Counted from the stretch's first letter, positions 44,391 to 57,459 are shown. The stretch: DNA of 64,000 nucleotides from Notamacropus eugenii (GCF_028372415.1 NC_092874.1:335872651-335936650); one strand, 5' to 3'. Notes: generated by a model not told the origin, from the letters alone. Program-made: numbers and translations.

Positions 44391-44420
44391 CTAAAATAAG
44401 AAGAAAAAACAGAATTGGTA
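44391..44420 (-). promoter_or_regulatory. TICAM2: Splice acceptor upstream of the TICAM2 coding exon
   Basis: On the minus strand TTCTGTTTTTTCTTCTTATT is followed by TTAG, a polypyrimidine tract and AG at 44,392-44,391. The exon therefore begins at 44,390 and has 53 bases of 5' UTR before the ATG. This, and the lack of a poly(A) tract downstream, argues against a retrocopy. Confidence 0.75.
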
Positions 44421-44424
44421 AATG

Positions 44425-44885
44425 TGTTAAAAGTGTTCAAGATAGGAAAAAAAAGACTGAAGCCTTTCTTCAACTTGACAAGTGCCAGGCACTGAGGATA
44501 ATTATGATTCAAGAAAAAAATGTCAAATGAGTAATTCAGGAAGCCAATGATTTTTTTTTATTTGAGAATTTCGTAAGGTCTAGCATAGTAAAAAGTAGAT
44601 AGAAGACCTGTTTTACATCTGGAATTTTCAAACAAGATACCAATATAACAAAACATTACTAAAAGGAACCGAATGGATTTTGTAGTTAGTTTTGCCAAAA
44701 AGTGCCCATCACTCCATTTTAGCTGTATGTATGGAAAATAGTACCTCTGCAGTAACTGTTGGTGAACTGCTTTACAGGATATGATATGTGTTCTATTTTG
44801 GGACTTCTCTGAATGACTTCACCACCATGCCCCAGGAAGCTCACTCTTGAAATAACTTTATCATCCTGCAAGACTCCACTAGCCT
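44425..44885. other. Unassigned TICAM2 5' intron sequence
   Basis: Nothing recognised; the first TICAM2 exon is not located. Confidence 0.4.
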
Positions 44886-44889
44886 TGGT

Positions 44890-45145
44890 TTCTGTTGGTC
44901 AGCTGTTTCAGTCATATTCAACTCTTCATGAACCCATTTGAGGTTTTCTCGGCAAATATACTGGAGTGGTTTGCCATTTCCTTTTCCAAATCATTTTAGA
45001 GAGAAAGTAACTGGAGCAAACAGAATTAAGTGACTTACCAAGCATCACACAGCTAGTAAGTGGCTGAGGCTAGATTTAAACTCAGGTCCTCCTGACTTTA
45101 GGTCAGGTTCTCTATCCACTGTGCCGCCTAGCTGCCCCCACCAGC
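44890..45145 (-). repeat. CORE-SINE, antisense
   Basis: TTTCAGTCATATTCAACTCT, GGAGTGGTTTGCCATTTCCT, CATCACACAGCTAGTAAGTG, antisense head TGTGCCGCCTAGCTGCC. Confidence 0.92.
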
Positions 45146-45549
45146 CTTGGTACTACACCTCATCACTCCTCTGCCTCTCCAATTGGAGGGCGGCATCATG
45201 AACTCCAAACCTATTTAAAGAGAGAAAATATAATGAGAATAATAATACATGGGAATAATTATATTACCAATCTCATGAGGTTATTGTAAGGAAAGCACTT
45301 TGTATGTTTTATTGTGATATATTAAATGAGTTTTTAATTAGAAACAAGAGAAGAATAAGGTGTATCTTTTCCAGCTACTCTTAAATCCTTAAACAAAACA
45401 TACTTTTCCTCATTGGTCTGGACCTGTGAGAGACTTTGTGGATAGACTGGGCTATCCTTGGAGTCAGGATTCTGCTTCCATCCTGGCTGGGTGACAGTGG
45501 GCAGGTCACTTATCCTCTGAATATCCCAAAGCAACTCTCTAAAAGTATC

Positions 45550-45551
45550 AG

Positions 45552-45585
<34 letters not shown>

Positions 45586-45588
45586 TAG
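45550..45588. repeat. (GAT)n microsatellite
   Basis: About eleven GAT units. On the minus strand it reads as a His run within a chance frame at 45,334-45,681. Confidence 0.95.
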
Positions 45589-45729
45589 TAATGGAGGGAC
45601 TGGCCCAGGGTGTAGAGGAGGTACCATATCCATGTGGAGCCTTGGTGAGTCTGCTTCTAGAAATGACTGATGGGGGAGCATATGGTCCTTTGTCTGGCTG
45701 ACGGTGGTGATTTAAAACCTTTTAACTGA

Positions 45730-45925
45730 CTTGTTTACTTATTCATGACCGACTCTTTGTGGTCTCATGGATCATACTGTCCATGGGGTTTTCTTGGCAA
45801 AGATATTGGAGTGGTTTGCCATTTCTTTCTCAAGGAGATTAGGCAAACTGAGGTTAAGTGACTTGCCCAAGGTCACACAGCTAGTTAAGTGTCTAAGGCC
45901 ACATGGACCATCTAGCTGCAGAGCA
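45730..45925 (-). repeat. CORE-SINE fragment, antisense
   Basis: TCATGACCGACTCTTTGTGG, GGAGTGGTTTGCCATTTCTT, GTGACTTGCCCAAGGTCACA; the head is lost. Confidence 0.88.
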
Positions 45926-46261
45926 GTAATTAAGCTTGTGTACAAACTCTGAACTGCAAACACAGAAATCAATAGGAAAACTAGAAAAGATGGCTCACAT
46001 TTGAGTAAATGGAAGGCACTAACAATGAGAAAAGGTTTATATTCAAAGGGAGTAGAAGCGACTGTCTCTTCAAAACTCTTGCTTTCTTCAGGGGTAAAAG
46101 ACAGAATCAAGAAACATATAATTTCCTGGAACTGGATATAGTTTTGTTTCATTTCAATAGTTTTGAGAGAAGAAAGAAAAGAGGAAGAAAGGAATACACC
46201 AGATAAGAAGTTGGGGAGGAACTTCGTAGTTCACATAATTGGGATTCAATGAGAAGAAGAA

Positions 46262-46450
46262 CATTGTTGTTGTGTTTGGCCTTTGGTCTCATGACATCAA
46301 GATGATGACATGACTTGCAGTTGACTTTGATTTGAGGGAGGGAGGGCTGTGCAAGGTCACCAGCCTCACTTTCTTCTCCTGAGCCATCTGGGTCCAGTGA
46401 CCTGGTATTCATCAGGACAGCTGGAGATGGCCCAGGATGCAACGTGACGA
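46262..46450 (-). repeat. Repeat X, 3' portion, antisense
   Basis: Starts ATTGTTGTTGTG, then CTCATGACATCAAGATGATG, GTTGACTTTGATTTGAGGGA, GCCATCTGGGTCCAGTGACC, GGAGATGGCCCAGGATGCAA. Confidence 0.75.
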
Positions 46451-46454
46451 AGAC

Positions 46455-46805
46455 TATCCAGACAAGGAAGAAGGAATGACATGAAGAAGCAGCTTCTCTG
46501 ATAAACACAGAGGAGAACTGCACACGCACACACATACATGGAACTCAAAGAGAAAACAAGTGGGTTTGGACAAGGAAAAGTAAGACAAAGGTTTTTGAGG
46601 GAGGAGAGATGGGGGAGGGGATTATCACAAACAAAATCAAAGTCAACTTGCAAAACAGCAAAACAGAAGAGAAATAGTGCAAGAGCTAGAGATTAAGGTG
46701 TGGGTTTTGTGGACAAAGGAAGAGGAACAAAGACTTCAGCTGTACAGCACGAATGTTAATCAGATTGGTTTCTTTCCCTCTTTTCCCCCATAATTTGGAA
46801 TTATG
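46455..46805. other. Unassigned stretch
   Basis: Purine-rich, no gene or named repeat. Confidence 0.4.
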
Positions 46806-46809
46806 CAAA

Positions 46810-47340
46810 TAAAATGACTAAAAAACCCAAACCCTTTTACACAGAGATTCCACCACTGGGCAAAGAGGTCTTTGATAAGAAGAAAGTCTCTATATTCATT
46901 AAAGTAGCATTTGCTGTGGTAGCAAAGAACTGAAAATAAAGTAGATGCCTACTAATTGGGTTAATGGTTAAACAGATTGTGGTACATGAATGTAATGGAA
47001 TGTAGCTTGCTGTAAGAAACTTACAAATACAATGAATACAGAGAAGAATGGGGACACTTACATGAATTAATGCAGAATGAAGACAAGAAAACAATAAATA
47101 CAATGCCTATAACAACGTAAAAGGAGAGAATAACCATAAAATAATCTAAAATTAATATAAAACTATAAAGAACAAGTATGGTCCCAAAGAAGTGATATGA
47201 GAAGTTACCTTACCCCCACTCCTTTCTGGAAGGGGGAGGTCTATAGGTATGGAATATCACATAGATATCACAAATAGATTTTTTTTTTGATATATGATTG
47301 ATTTTGCTGATTTTTTCTCTTCCATTTTAAAATAAACATT
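46810..47340 (+). mobile_element. L1 3' end, diverged
   Basis: CCTTTTACACAGAGATTCCA, GCAAAGAGGTCTTTGATAAG, ACTAATTGGGTTAATGGTTA, TGTGGTACATGAATGTAATG, then a 3' UTR (GAAGGGGGAGGTCTATAGGT). Confidence 0.75.
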
Positions 47341-47344
47341 CTAG

Positions 47345-48325
47345 CTGCCTCTAAAATATATCAAATTGTTTTTAAAAGATTTCTTCCTATCGCCATAAAT
47401 GCAAAAGATATGCAATTTGATATATTTTCATATGAATTGCTCATAAGCCAGGGCTCTCTGGCACTAAATTTGTAAAATTTTTGATTTAAAAAAAATTAAG
47501 CACATACCTTTATATTTATCCTAAATAAATGTCATCTTGCTCATTTTAGCCCATTATATGTGGATTTTTCAGTCACTGCTAAGTACTCAAAAACCACTTA
47601 TTTAATAATCCACTCTAAAATTTTGCTAGGGATTGACATCATGCTCTCGAGTTTAGTGTTTGAGGAATGTACTTTTTTTTCCCCATTTTGAAAATGGAGA
47701 CGTTATTTGTTTATCTCTTGTCTTTCGTTCCTATTTGCCATGATTTCTTAAATGTGGGATGTAATTTATCCACAGCTGGATGTCTGAACTTTTTTTAAGG
47801 TTGGTACTTCTTTACTGTCTCCTCATCTCTCTTGGGTTTCAATCCTATCTTAATCCATAGTTAGTCCTACTTTTCCAATCTTAAGATGTTTTTTAGTTTT
47901 TGTTTAAAATTTTTTGAGGATAATTTCTGATAGAAATGACAGTAGATGAAATAGCAGATGAATAGCCTTTTCTGTCACTTGCCCCAAATGATATACTTTC
48001 CCTCATTTCATTGAGCTGAACATAGCTTTAAATGACCATTTTCTTGTCTTATACATTTTTTCATGTGTGAAGTTTAGCTTTCCCAACAACCCTATCCTTG
48101 TAGTTTTTTTCAACTCATATTTGTCTTTGGTTGTATACCCTTGTTTGCATCTCTTGTATATAACACCTGCACATAGTAACTACCCAAGGTTTCCGCCAAT
48201 AAAAATCTTCCCAGGTTCATCATATTCTGAGGGAACATTCACTCAGAACCATAGCTCAGGAGCTAGAAAAAATAATAATGAAGGAGAGAAGTGGACAGGA
48301 GTGGAGATGAGAGCAGAAGAGATGC
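47345..48325. other. Unassigned stretch
   Basis: AT-rich with no recognised exon or RNA gene. 47,500-48,000 could be an antisense LINE remnant but lacks decisive motifs. Confidence 0.35.
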
Positions 48326-48329
48326 TCCT

Positions 48330-48905
48330 CATTCACAGGTTGTGTTTGCCCTTGGTTCTCGGAGAGGACCATGACATCAAGATGATCCTTCCCCTCCTCT
48401 CCCCTCCCCTCCCGCCTTGCCTAGGTGCTCTGCCCAGGGGAAGGTATACTTCCATGACCAAAAGCTGCCTCTTTCTCCTTGGGTTTACTGGCTACATTTC
48501 TTGCTTAAAGATCAGGCCTTAAACACAATTCACTCTGGAGTCATAGACTGGACAACAGGTCCCCGCCCTCCTAGCACAGAATAAATGTAAATATTAAATC
48601 ATAACCGTTTCTCTTTCACCCAGGAACCCTGAGGGTCTTCCCCTCCCAGTTTGATTATTTTTTTTATTAAAGGGGTCATCCCTTGAGTAACTACATAAAG
48701 AGGCCTATTCTTTGAATGGGCGTATCTCGTTCAAAGTGAGAATCTGGTAAGACCTTAGCCTAAATGGCCAGGGTCTCCCACTGCATCTCCAGCCGTCCTG
48801 GTGAGTATCAGGTCATTGGACCCAGATGGCTCAGGAGAAGAAAGTCAGGTTGATGACCTTGCACAGCCCTCCCTTCCTTAAATCAAAGTCAACTGCAAGT
48901 TATAA
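48330..48905 (+). repeat. Repeat X copy with 5' pyrimidine run
   Basis: CTCGGAGAGGACCATGACAT, then a CCCCTCC run, GTGCTCTGCCCAGGGGAAGG, CTGGCTACATTTCTTGCTTA, AACCCTGAGGGTCTTCCCCT, GACCCAGATGGCTCAGGAGA, AATCAAAGTCAACTGCAAGT. The 3' tail is cut at a TATA-rich microsatellite (48,905-49,005). Confidence 0.75.
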
Positions 48906-49079
48906 ACATATAAACATATAGATGGAAATGTATACCCATAATATACATTTTATGTGTGTATAGAGAGACATTTCTATCTATATTTATCTATATGTCTATA
49001 TAGAAGAGCACCTTTAATGAGAAAGAACAGGCAGCCTAATTTGGCAGGACCATAAGAGGAGGAGGGTGCTGGGGAAGAG

Positions 49080-49390
49080 TGAATAATATATAATCATCAC
49101 GGAAAGCTAGGTTAGAGCTAGACTGCGAAGGGTTTTAAATGACAAATCAGAGGAGTATCTATTTTAACAAGAGGGCAATAGGGAGCCATTGAAACTTCTT
49201 GAGGGAGGGAGTGCCATATCTGAATCTGTGTTTCAGGAATATAAACATTTCAGCTGTGTGGAAAATGATTTGAAGAAGGGAGAGGCTAGATATGGGGAAA
49301 CCACTTCAGTTACTATTTCAATACCCCTGAGAGAGGCTGGGACTATTGAGGTTGTGGTTCCAACCTATCCCCCTCAAAGGAGGGGATAGA
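49080..49390 (+). repeat. Old interspersed repeat, family unassigned
   Basis: GACTGCGAAGGGTTTTAAAT, GGGCAATAGGGAGCCATTGA, GGAGTGCCATATCTGAATCT: same class as the copy near 30.75 kb. Confidence 0.5.
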
Positions 49391-49734
49391 CGTGAATACT
49401 GTTGAAGTGGAATTGGTAAGATTTGCAACTGCATGGATATGGGAGGATGGTGGTGAGTGAGAGTGTGGTGGTGTGGGAGATACCCAGTTTTCAAACCCTG
49501 GAGACCACAGCAGAAGTGCCCTTGACAGAAATAGAGAAGTTAGGAGTGGTTTTAGAGGAAATGCTATTTAAAACCCTCTTGTATAAAATTTCCAGTCACA
49601 TTTTTCTGTCTTCTTAAAATTCTATACTCAGCAGAATAGGCATTGTAGGGGAATTCTTCTCCAACCTTCTTGCCAGTGCCCTCTTTTCCATTTACCATCC
49701 CAGCTTGATATTGATTCCTATTCCTATACCCACA

Positions 49735-49850
49735 GTCAGTCAGTCAATAAGCACGAATTAAATGCCTACTATGTGCCAGGGACTTTGCTAAGAGCTGGTA
49801 TTGCAAAAAGAGGCAAAAACCAGTTTCTACCCTTAAGGAATGTGCCAAGA
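49735..49850. repeat. Old mammalian interspersed-repeat fragment
   Basis: CAGTCAATAAGCACGAATTA, AATGCCTACTATGTGCCAGG, TGCTAAGAGCTGGTATTGCA. Confidence 0.6.
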
Positions 49851-49989
49851 ATTCCATGCCTGAAATGCTGGAAGGATTGTAGTGGGTAAGTCCCTGATCA
49901 TCCAGTTGGGATGAGTGGCCATGTCTCCCTCAGCTCCAGGGAGGCTGGAGTTGACTGGACCCGAAGGTTGAAGTGAAGTAGAAGCTGGG

Positions 49990-50995
49990 TTTCTTCCTTC
50001 TCTCCTCTGACGCTGCCACCTCTCCAGTACAGACTCTCATCACCTCATATCTGGATTACTGCAGTATCCTGCTGGTGGATGTATCTGCCTCAAATCTCTC
50101 TCCACTCCAATTCATCCTCCACTCAGCTTCCAAAGTGATTGTCCTAAAGTGCAGGTCCCACCATGTCACTCTCTACTACTCAATAATAGGTTCCCTACCA
50201 CTTCCAGGATCAAATATAAAATCTCTACCTTCCAAATCCCTTCCTAACCTTGTCCCCTCCTACCTTTCAGTCTTCTTACACCTTACTTTTCACTACGTAC
50301 TTTTTGATCTAATGACACTGGCCTCTCTGGTGTTCTACAAACAAGATACCTTTAAGTCCCAACTAACATCCCAGCTCCCATGGGAAGCCTTCCTCAATCT
50401 CTGTTAATTCCAATGTCTTCCCTCTGTTAATTATTTCCAGAATGGAGGATGCTGAATGGATTGGAGTCAGGAGAGACTTGAGGCAGACAGACCCTCCAGC
50501 AGGCTTGCTGCAGTGATGAAGGCCTGAGGTGATGATACTAGAGAGGTAGCAGTGCTAGAGAAGAGAAGGAGGAAACCTGGCTCTTCCTTCTTTCTTCCTT
50601 CTTGCCTTCAGGTCCAGCCAACTCCAGCCCCACCCAGAGCTGAGGTAGACATGGCCGTTCATCTCAACTGGACGATCAGGGACTTAGCCATTGTAGTCCC
50701 TCCAGTGAGATGGAGCACCCCCTGGGCCTTACCACTTGCTCTGCCATTGTTTCTAAATGACCACCAAGTCTTAGGATCCTCCTAAATATTGCTATCTGAA
50801 CTGCCTCTATGCCCTAAGAACCCTGTGCTTAGGGGTTTTTTCTATCTATCTTGCAACCGAATCTTCCTTTCCATGTTATTTCTGCCAATTAGGACCCGAG
50901 AACAGGAACTGTCTTGCTTCTCTATTTGTATCCAAAATGATTAGCAGAGTTCCAGGCACATAGTAGCACTTAATAATTGCTTTTCATTCATCTAT
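49990..50995 (+). repeat. L2 LINE, 3' kilobase
   Basis: CAGACTCTCATCACCTCATA, TGGATTACTGCAGTATCCTG, TCAAATATAAAATCTCTACC, then the 3' end GGACCCGAGAACAGGAACTG and CAGGCACATAGTAGCACTTA. A segment at 50,430-50,700 is not L2-like and may be an insertion. Confidence 0.82.
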
Positions 50996-51229
50996 GCATT
51001 CAGTCCCATTCTTCTATATTGGTTGTGTAGCCAACTATTCATTTCCCATGTCCTCCTTTCTCCTCCCATGTCAAGGTCTTCTCTTTGACGAAGGGATTAT
51101 AAACCACTTTTGCCCAATAACTTTTTTAATTCTTATGCAAGACTTCAACACCTACACCCACACCCACATATCATATCATTTCCCAGAGAAGTGGATAAAG
51201 GACCATGGGTATAAATCTTGGCAGGCTCT

Positions 51230-51510
51230 ACATAATATCTCAAATATGTGTTATATATGTTTATATACACGTATGTTATACATATGCATGGATATGTATA
51301 AATAGGATATATAACGGAGAAATACAGGAGCTGTTTTGGTTATATTATATATAAGATATCTGTATTGGAGATATATGTGTATAAATATCTCAGAGATATA
51401 TGAAATATAGATGACAGATATACGACACAGATAGAGATTTATATATGTATGCATGTAAATATAAATGTGTGTATGTATATGTATACATATATGTATATAT
51501 TTGCTACTGT
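51230..51510. repeat. TA-rich low-complexity tract
   Basis: Runs such as GTTATATATGTTTATATACA and GTATGTATATGTATACATAT over nearly 300 bp. Confidence 0.85.
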
Positions 51511-51514
51511 TTGT

Positions 51515-52090
51515 GAATTCTTGCTTCAGAATGGCCCAAAAGATGTTTTATCATTTATTTATCTTTTATGGGAAGTATCTAATATATGCTATATAGTTTC
51601 ATGGTTAACAGTCTTTCCCTTCCTCCTGTCATGTTTTTTCAGCCTGCCACTTTTTCAGTACTGATTTGACCTCTTCCCCCACACCCATGTCCTCAGAATC
51701 TTTCTCTTCCTGGATGTCTTTTGGGATTACTTCTTCAATTATACTGATGACATTTTTATCTCTAAACCAGAAAACAGGAATATTCCCCAAATTCTTCCAC
51801 TTTTTAGTCTTATAGGGAAACTCGCTTGGATTTATAGAACATGATGATTAATTGCTTTTAGGTAGGAATACAAACATAGCCCATACCTGTATCTCACTAG
51901 ACTCATTCTTTTAATCTAAAGTGAGGAAAACAATTAAGCATTCTAATAAAACCAAGCCTTTTCATTCTTTCAATTGCCCTACTCAAATTCCAAATAAAAT
52001 TTTAGTGATACTTTTTCCAATAAATTGAAAAAAAAACCTGATTATGTTTTACTTTTTACATGTAAATAGATTAAGGTCCCAAGAATTTTT
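51515..52090. other. Unassigned stretch
   Basis: AT-rich; no gene or repeat recognised. Confidence 0.4.
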
Positions 52091-52169
52091 GAAACCAAGA
52101 GTGAACGTAATAGCAATTGTTTCTGTTTTGGTCAGAAATCCTGAAAGTCTTTCCCTTCCAGATTGATTA

Positions 52170-53114
<945 letters not shown>

Positions 53115-53504
53115 CTAGTCTTAATCACTGAGTCAAATTGAGACCTGTTAAAGAACTTAGCTTGAAAAGGCCAAAGTCTCCCATTGGATCCAGGGTCATC
53201 TCCAATCCTCCTGATCTGTATCTTACCATCGGATCCAGATGGCTCTGGGGGATAAAGTGAGCTGGTGACTTTGCACAGTCCTCCCTCATTAAAATCCAAC
53301 TCACTTGCATGTCATGGCATCACCTCCATGATGTCATGGTCCTCTTTGAGGAGGAAGGACAAATAATAAGAAGGTGATATGTAAATTTCAAAATTTTTGA
53401 GTTTCATAACTAGTTTTACTTTTACTTTCTATTTTAGTTGGTACTGTTAAAAAAGCAAAACTTTTGTCACCCAAAAAGGAAAAACAATTTAATTCACTAA
53501 GAAA

Positions 53505-53750
53505 TCTTGTTAAGTCCTGTCCAACTCTTTGTGACACCATTTGGGGTTTTATTGGCAAAGATGCTGAAGTGGTTGGTCATTTCCTTCTCCAGCTCATTTT
53601 ACGGATGAGGAAACTGAGGCAAACAGAATTAAGTGACTTGCCCAGGGTCACACAGCTAGTAAGTGCCTGAGGCCATATTTGAACTCAGGTCCTCCTGATT
53701 TCAGGGTGAGTGATCTATCCACTTTACCACCTAGCTGCTCCAAAAAATCT
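53505..53750 (-). repeat. CORE-SINE, antisense
   Basis: TTAAGTCCTGTCCAACTCTT, ATGAGGAAACTGAGGCAAAC, TTGCCCAGGGTCACACAGCT, antisense head CTTTACCACCTAGCTGC. Confidence 0.92.
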
Positions 53751-53929
53751 TGACTTGTGTATTTGCACTTCAATGATTATTTACACTTATATAACACTTT
53801 ACAGTTTATAAAGGCCTTGTGAAGTAGGTAGTGAAAAGTTTTATTTAGCAAAGTCATGAGATATTTTCCTTTATTTTTGAGACATAAGATACTTTATTTT
53901 TTTTTTTACAAAAGTAAAATTCAATTTTG

Positions 53930-54145
53930 GAGCAGTTAAGTGATGCAGTGGCTAGAGTGCTAGGTTAATATCCAGCTTCAGACACTAGCTGTGTGATCCT
54001 GGGCAAGTTATTTCACAATGTTTGCCTCAGTTTCCTCATCTGTAAAATGAGCTGGAGAAGGCAATGGCAAACCACTCCAGTATCTTTGAAAACCCCAAAA
54101 TGGGGTCATGAAGAGTTGAACACAACTGAACAACAACAAATCCTA
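53930..54145 (+). repeat. CORE-SINE
   Basis: GAGCAGTTAAGTGATGCAGT, TGATCCTGGGCAAGTTATTT, GAGAAGGCAATGGCAAACCA, tail CACAACTGAACAACAACAAA. Confidence 0.92.
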
Positions 54146-54149
54146 TTTT

Positions 54150-55135
54150 TATCACTATATCAAATTTGGAAAAACATGGAACTCAAATATCTTTCATCTT
54201 AAAATCATCTACGCATCAGGGAGAGTGGAGTAGGTCCAAACTATACAATCCCATATTCAGATAATTGTAACTGGAATTGACAGTTCAGTGACAGCATTCT
54301 GTGAGTCTTTGTTTAATACTAGATTGATAGTATGTATAGCAATAAGAAACTTGTAGGAGAATGATGCTTTGGCACCTTAAATATTAATCAAAGAGGCCCG
54401 CAGATTATCTGGCTTTTAAAAAAAATACTGAGTCTCTTTATTTTGCCCAAGCTGGAAATTCAAGGACTACTCCTTGGTTTTATCCCACTCTGGCTTGGGA
54501 TCTTTGACATGCTCTGTTTCGAACCTGGGCCAATTTGCCCTTCTTTAGGCAACCTAGTCACCCCCTGGTCTGATATTCACCATATTAAGGATCAGCTAAT
54601 TACACAGCAGCTTAGAACTGTCAAACTCAAAAGATCCATAGCTTTTCCAATAGCTGGGATGACAACACTCCACTAACATGCCTGTCTAGGAACTATATGG
54701 CTTTAAGAGGCAAAATAGAATTTTGCTAGGCATCTATACGTTGAGGAAAGGAATTTAGTAAAAGTGAAGGATCTCATCTAAAGAGACTATAAGAAGATTT
54801 TGTCATAAGGAAAATCTCCGTGATTTCACTGGGGTGGCTACCCTTTCCACTTATTCACCCACAGATGAAGATAACAGTCCCTCCAAACCTTAATAGATGG
54901 TCTTTGTGAGCAGCTGTGTTCTCAAAGGTTCCCCATCTTGTGGCCAACATTCTGGTCATGACTCTCTCTGCACTTAACTAGACTGTCCTGAGCTAAGATT
55001 CACAAAGTCCACCTCAAAGCCTATACCAAAAAACTGGTAGGAGTTAGCAAATCCTGTCAGAGATCTCATTTTCCTGGGATAACCTTCTAGAATCTAAATA
55101 GAGGAATTACCTCCAATCAATCAACCAAAGAGCAT
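54150..55135. other. Unassigned stretch
   Basis: About 1 kb without recognised exon, RNA gene or named repeat. Confidence 0.4.
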
Positions 55136-55139
55136 GTAT

Positions 55140-55295
55140 TACTTGAGTTAGAACCTTGCCTCCTATGCTGACTAGTTGTATGACTGGTTAAGTTACCTAA
55201 CCTCTGTCAGTCTCAGTTTCCTCATCTGTAAAATGGGGATAATGATAACACTTAACTCACAGGGTTGTTGTGAGGATCAAATGTTCTTTTTTACT
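55140..55295 (+). repeat. MIR-like SINE
   Basis: GACTAGTTGTATGACTGGTT, CTCAGTTTCCTCATCTGTAA, GTTGTTGTGAGGATCAAATG. Confidence 0.75.
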
Positions 55296-55601
55296 ATCAG
55301 CATCATCATCATGATTATCTAGAGGTGGAGGAAGACACCTCTTTTTATTTGTACCACCAGTACAATGACCAGCTCTTTTTCTTTAAATTGCATCTTTGAT
55401 TTCATTGCTATAGTATAGGACATTTAGTGAGGAAATTTCCCTACCAAATCATACTCTGCACCTTCTAGTCTCAGAGTGCCTGAGGTACTGAGAGGTTACA
55501 GGGTCACATTGCCAGTTTACTTCAGAGGCAGGAATTGAACCCCAATTTTTCTGCCGTCTAGGTTGAAGCCAAGTTCCTATTCACTAAGCTATGCTACATA
55601 G

Positions 55602-55845
55602 GCAGCTAGATGGCTCAGTGGATACAGCTTCAGGTCTGGAGTCAGGAAGACCTGAGTTCACATCCAGATTCAGACATCTGTCAGCTGTGTGACCTTGGGC
55701 AAGTGACTCAACCCCGGTTTACTTGTCTCAGTTTCCTTATCTGTAAAGTGGGCTCGAGAAGGAAATGGCAAATCACTCTATTGTCTTTGGCAAGAAAACC
55801 CCAAAGGGAGTCACAAAGATTCAGACATGACTGACTGAAAGATAT
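55602..55845 (+). repeat. CORE-SINE
   Basis: GGCAGCTAGATGGCTCAGTG, GTCAGGAAGACCTGAGTTCA, GTGACCTTGGGCAAGTGACT, GAAGGAAATGGCAAATCACT, AGATTCAGACATGACTGACT. Confidence 0.93.
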
Positions 55846-56209
55846 GTGTGTATGCACACATATGTATATATACAACATGTACATTTTATTTGTTCATTGA
55901 TCATTTTTTTGGACCTCTCACCACTAGCAGCTTATCCTATTATCCTTAGTCAGTTTGGCTTGACGCAGAGGGCTGGGCAGCTTTGGTTGCTTAATAGACC
56001 TTGAGACATCAGCAGATCTCAAGATTATAAATCATGGATGCTTTCACATGGACAAATCACATAGCTTTGGTTTATAATAACAATGATAATTATTAGTACT
56101 TGCTGCCGTGCCATAGCAGAGAAAGGAATAGGAAAACAAACCTTCCTTTTACCCACAAATCCTTCATTTCAGTTTCACATGTGGGTCTTCAAAGTTACCA
56201 GAAAGTTCT

Positions 56210-56800
56210 TTGGACTTTCTCACTCCTTCCCACGGAAGAAAGGGACGCTCAGTGGGCTTGTCTGGGCAGTCTCCTTTCCCTCCACCCCCCTCCATGCCCC
56301 TCCATGCCCCCTGAGACTGCCTCCCAGTGCCGGGCAGGTCTGAGACAGAGCCCCCTGCCAAAGATCTCTCCGAAACCCACTTTACCCCAGACTGAGAACT
56401 TGCCTGTTCGGCAGGAGCACCGGTTCTTTGTCCTTCCTTCTCTTTCCTTAGAGAACGATCGTGAGTGGGCTGGGGGAAGGTGGGGGAGCCCCGGGGTCGC
56501 AAGCCTGTCTGTCCCCACGCCCTCCCGCACGGGTCCAAAGCGAGTGGCCGCCGGAGCCCGCTGAAGCAGTCGCTCCGGGCCAGCTCTCCTAGTCTGCGGA
56601 AGCTGGGGCGGCACATAGCCACACCCCAGAAAGAGGGACCGATTGTTTAACCCTTGAAATGGGCTGGCCCCCTTTGCACCCGTTAGGGGCTGTGGAAGAA
56701 AGTGATTTGAGGGTTTCCCCCTCGTTCAGCGCCCTCCTCCCTGCACCAAGCTCGCAACATCACAGGGTGAGCCTGGAAGGGACGCTGGGGACCATCCAGA
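56210..56800. promoter_or_regulatory. CpG-rich patch, candidate promoter
   Basis: GC-rich with clustered CG dinucleotides (56,440-56,620: AACGATCGTGAG, CGAGTGGCCGCCGGAGC, CGCTCCGGG, GCGGAAGCTGGGGCGGC), in contrast to AT-rich flanks. On the plus strand GATC|GTGAGT at 56,461 is a good donor. On the minus strand TTCTG|GTAACT near 56,194 is a weaker one. It could be the first exon and promoter of TICAM2, 12 kb upstream of its coding exon, or of an unseen plus-strand gene. Confidence 0.5.
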
Positions 56801-56844
56801 GGGGTACGGGGCAAGCATAGAGGGGGAGGGCAGCTGGGATGGGT

Positions 56845-56960
56845 TCTGTGCGTGTGTCCCTGGACAAACCCTTTAACCCTGTTGGCCTCAGTTTCCTCAT
56901 CTGTCAAACGGGCTGGAGAAGGAAATGGCAAACCCCTCCAGTACTGTGCCAAAAAAGAGG
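56845..56960 (+). repeat. CORE-SINE, 3' two-thirds
   Basis: AAACCCTTTAACCCTGTTGG, CCTCAGTTTCCTCATCTGTC, GGAGAAGGAAATGGCAAACC; head missing. Confidence 0.85.
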
Positions 56961-56999
56961 TAATTCTTTAAAAAGACTGCGAATTTTTATTCCGAAGTC

Positions 57000-57455
57000 T
57001 TAAATATTTGCTGTAAATTGTATGTCTACTCCATTCCGCTGACCTACTTTTCTATTTCTTAGCCAGTGCTGGATAGTTCTGATAATTATTGCCTTATAAT
57101 ACAATTTAAGATCTGGTGCTAAGCCTTTTTTTGGGGTGGGGCGATTTCTCTTGATTATTCTTGACTTTGTTTTTCCAAATGAATTGTTATTATTTTTCTA
57201 ATTCAGCAAAATAATTTTTTGGTAATTTAATTGGGATAGCATTGAATATATAAATGAATTTGGGTAAAATTGTCATTTTTATTATGTTGGCCCTGCCTAC
57301 CATGAACCATTTATATCTTTTCAGTATTTAAATCTGATTTTATTTGTATAAAAAAAACTTTTAAAAATGATTTTATTTATATGGCTCCTGCGTTTTTTTG
57401 CCATTTGTACTCCCAGGTATTTTATATTGTCTAGAGTTATTTTAAGTGGTTGCCA
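57000..57455 (-). mobile_element. L1 ORF2 fragment, antisense
   Basis: Reads as the complement of L1 coding sequence: TTTCTTAGCCAGTGCTGGAT, ATTGCCTTATAATACAATTT, GGGATAGCATTGAATATATA, CATTTGTACTCCCAGGTATT. Confidence 0.75.
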
Positions 57456-57459
57456 TGGG

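Noticed and set aside
45334-45681. Minus-strand frame with a run of ten histidines
   Set aside because: The run is a (GAT)n microsatellite read in antisense; the rest has no recognisable protein and the region is the TICAM2 5' intron.
46149-46535. 128-codon minus-strand frame
   Set aside because: It overlaps repeat X and purine-rich DNA, with no domain.
48067-48522. 151-codon plus-strand frame
   Set aside because: It runs into a repeat X copy, and its end (TGYISCLK) recurs antisense at 27.3 kb, so it is repeat-derived.
56100-56622. Overlapping frames of 120-154 codons on both strands at the second CpG patch
   Set aside because: Frames on both strands at once indicate GC composition, not coding.
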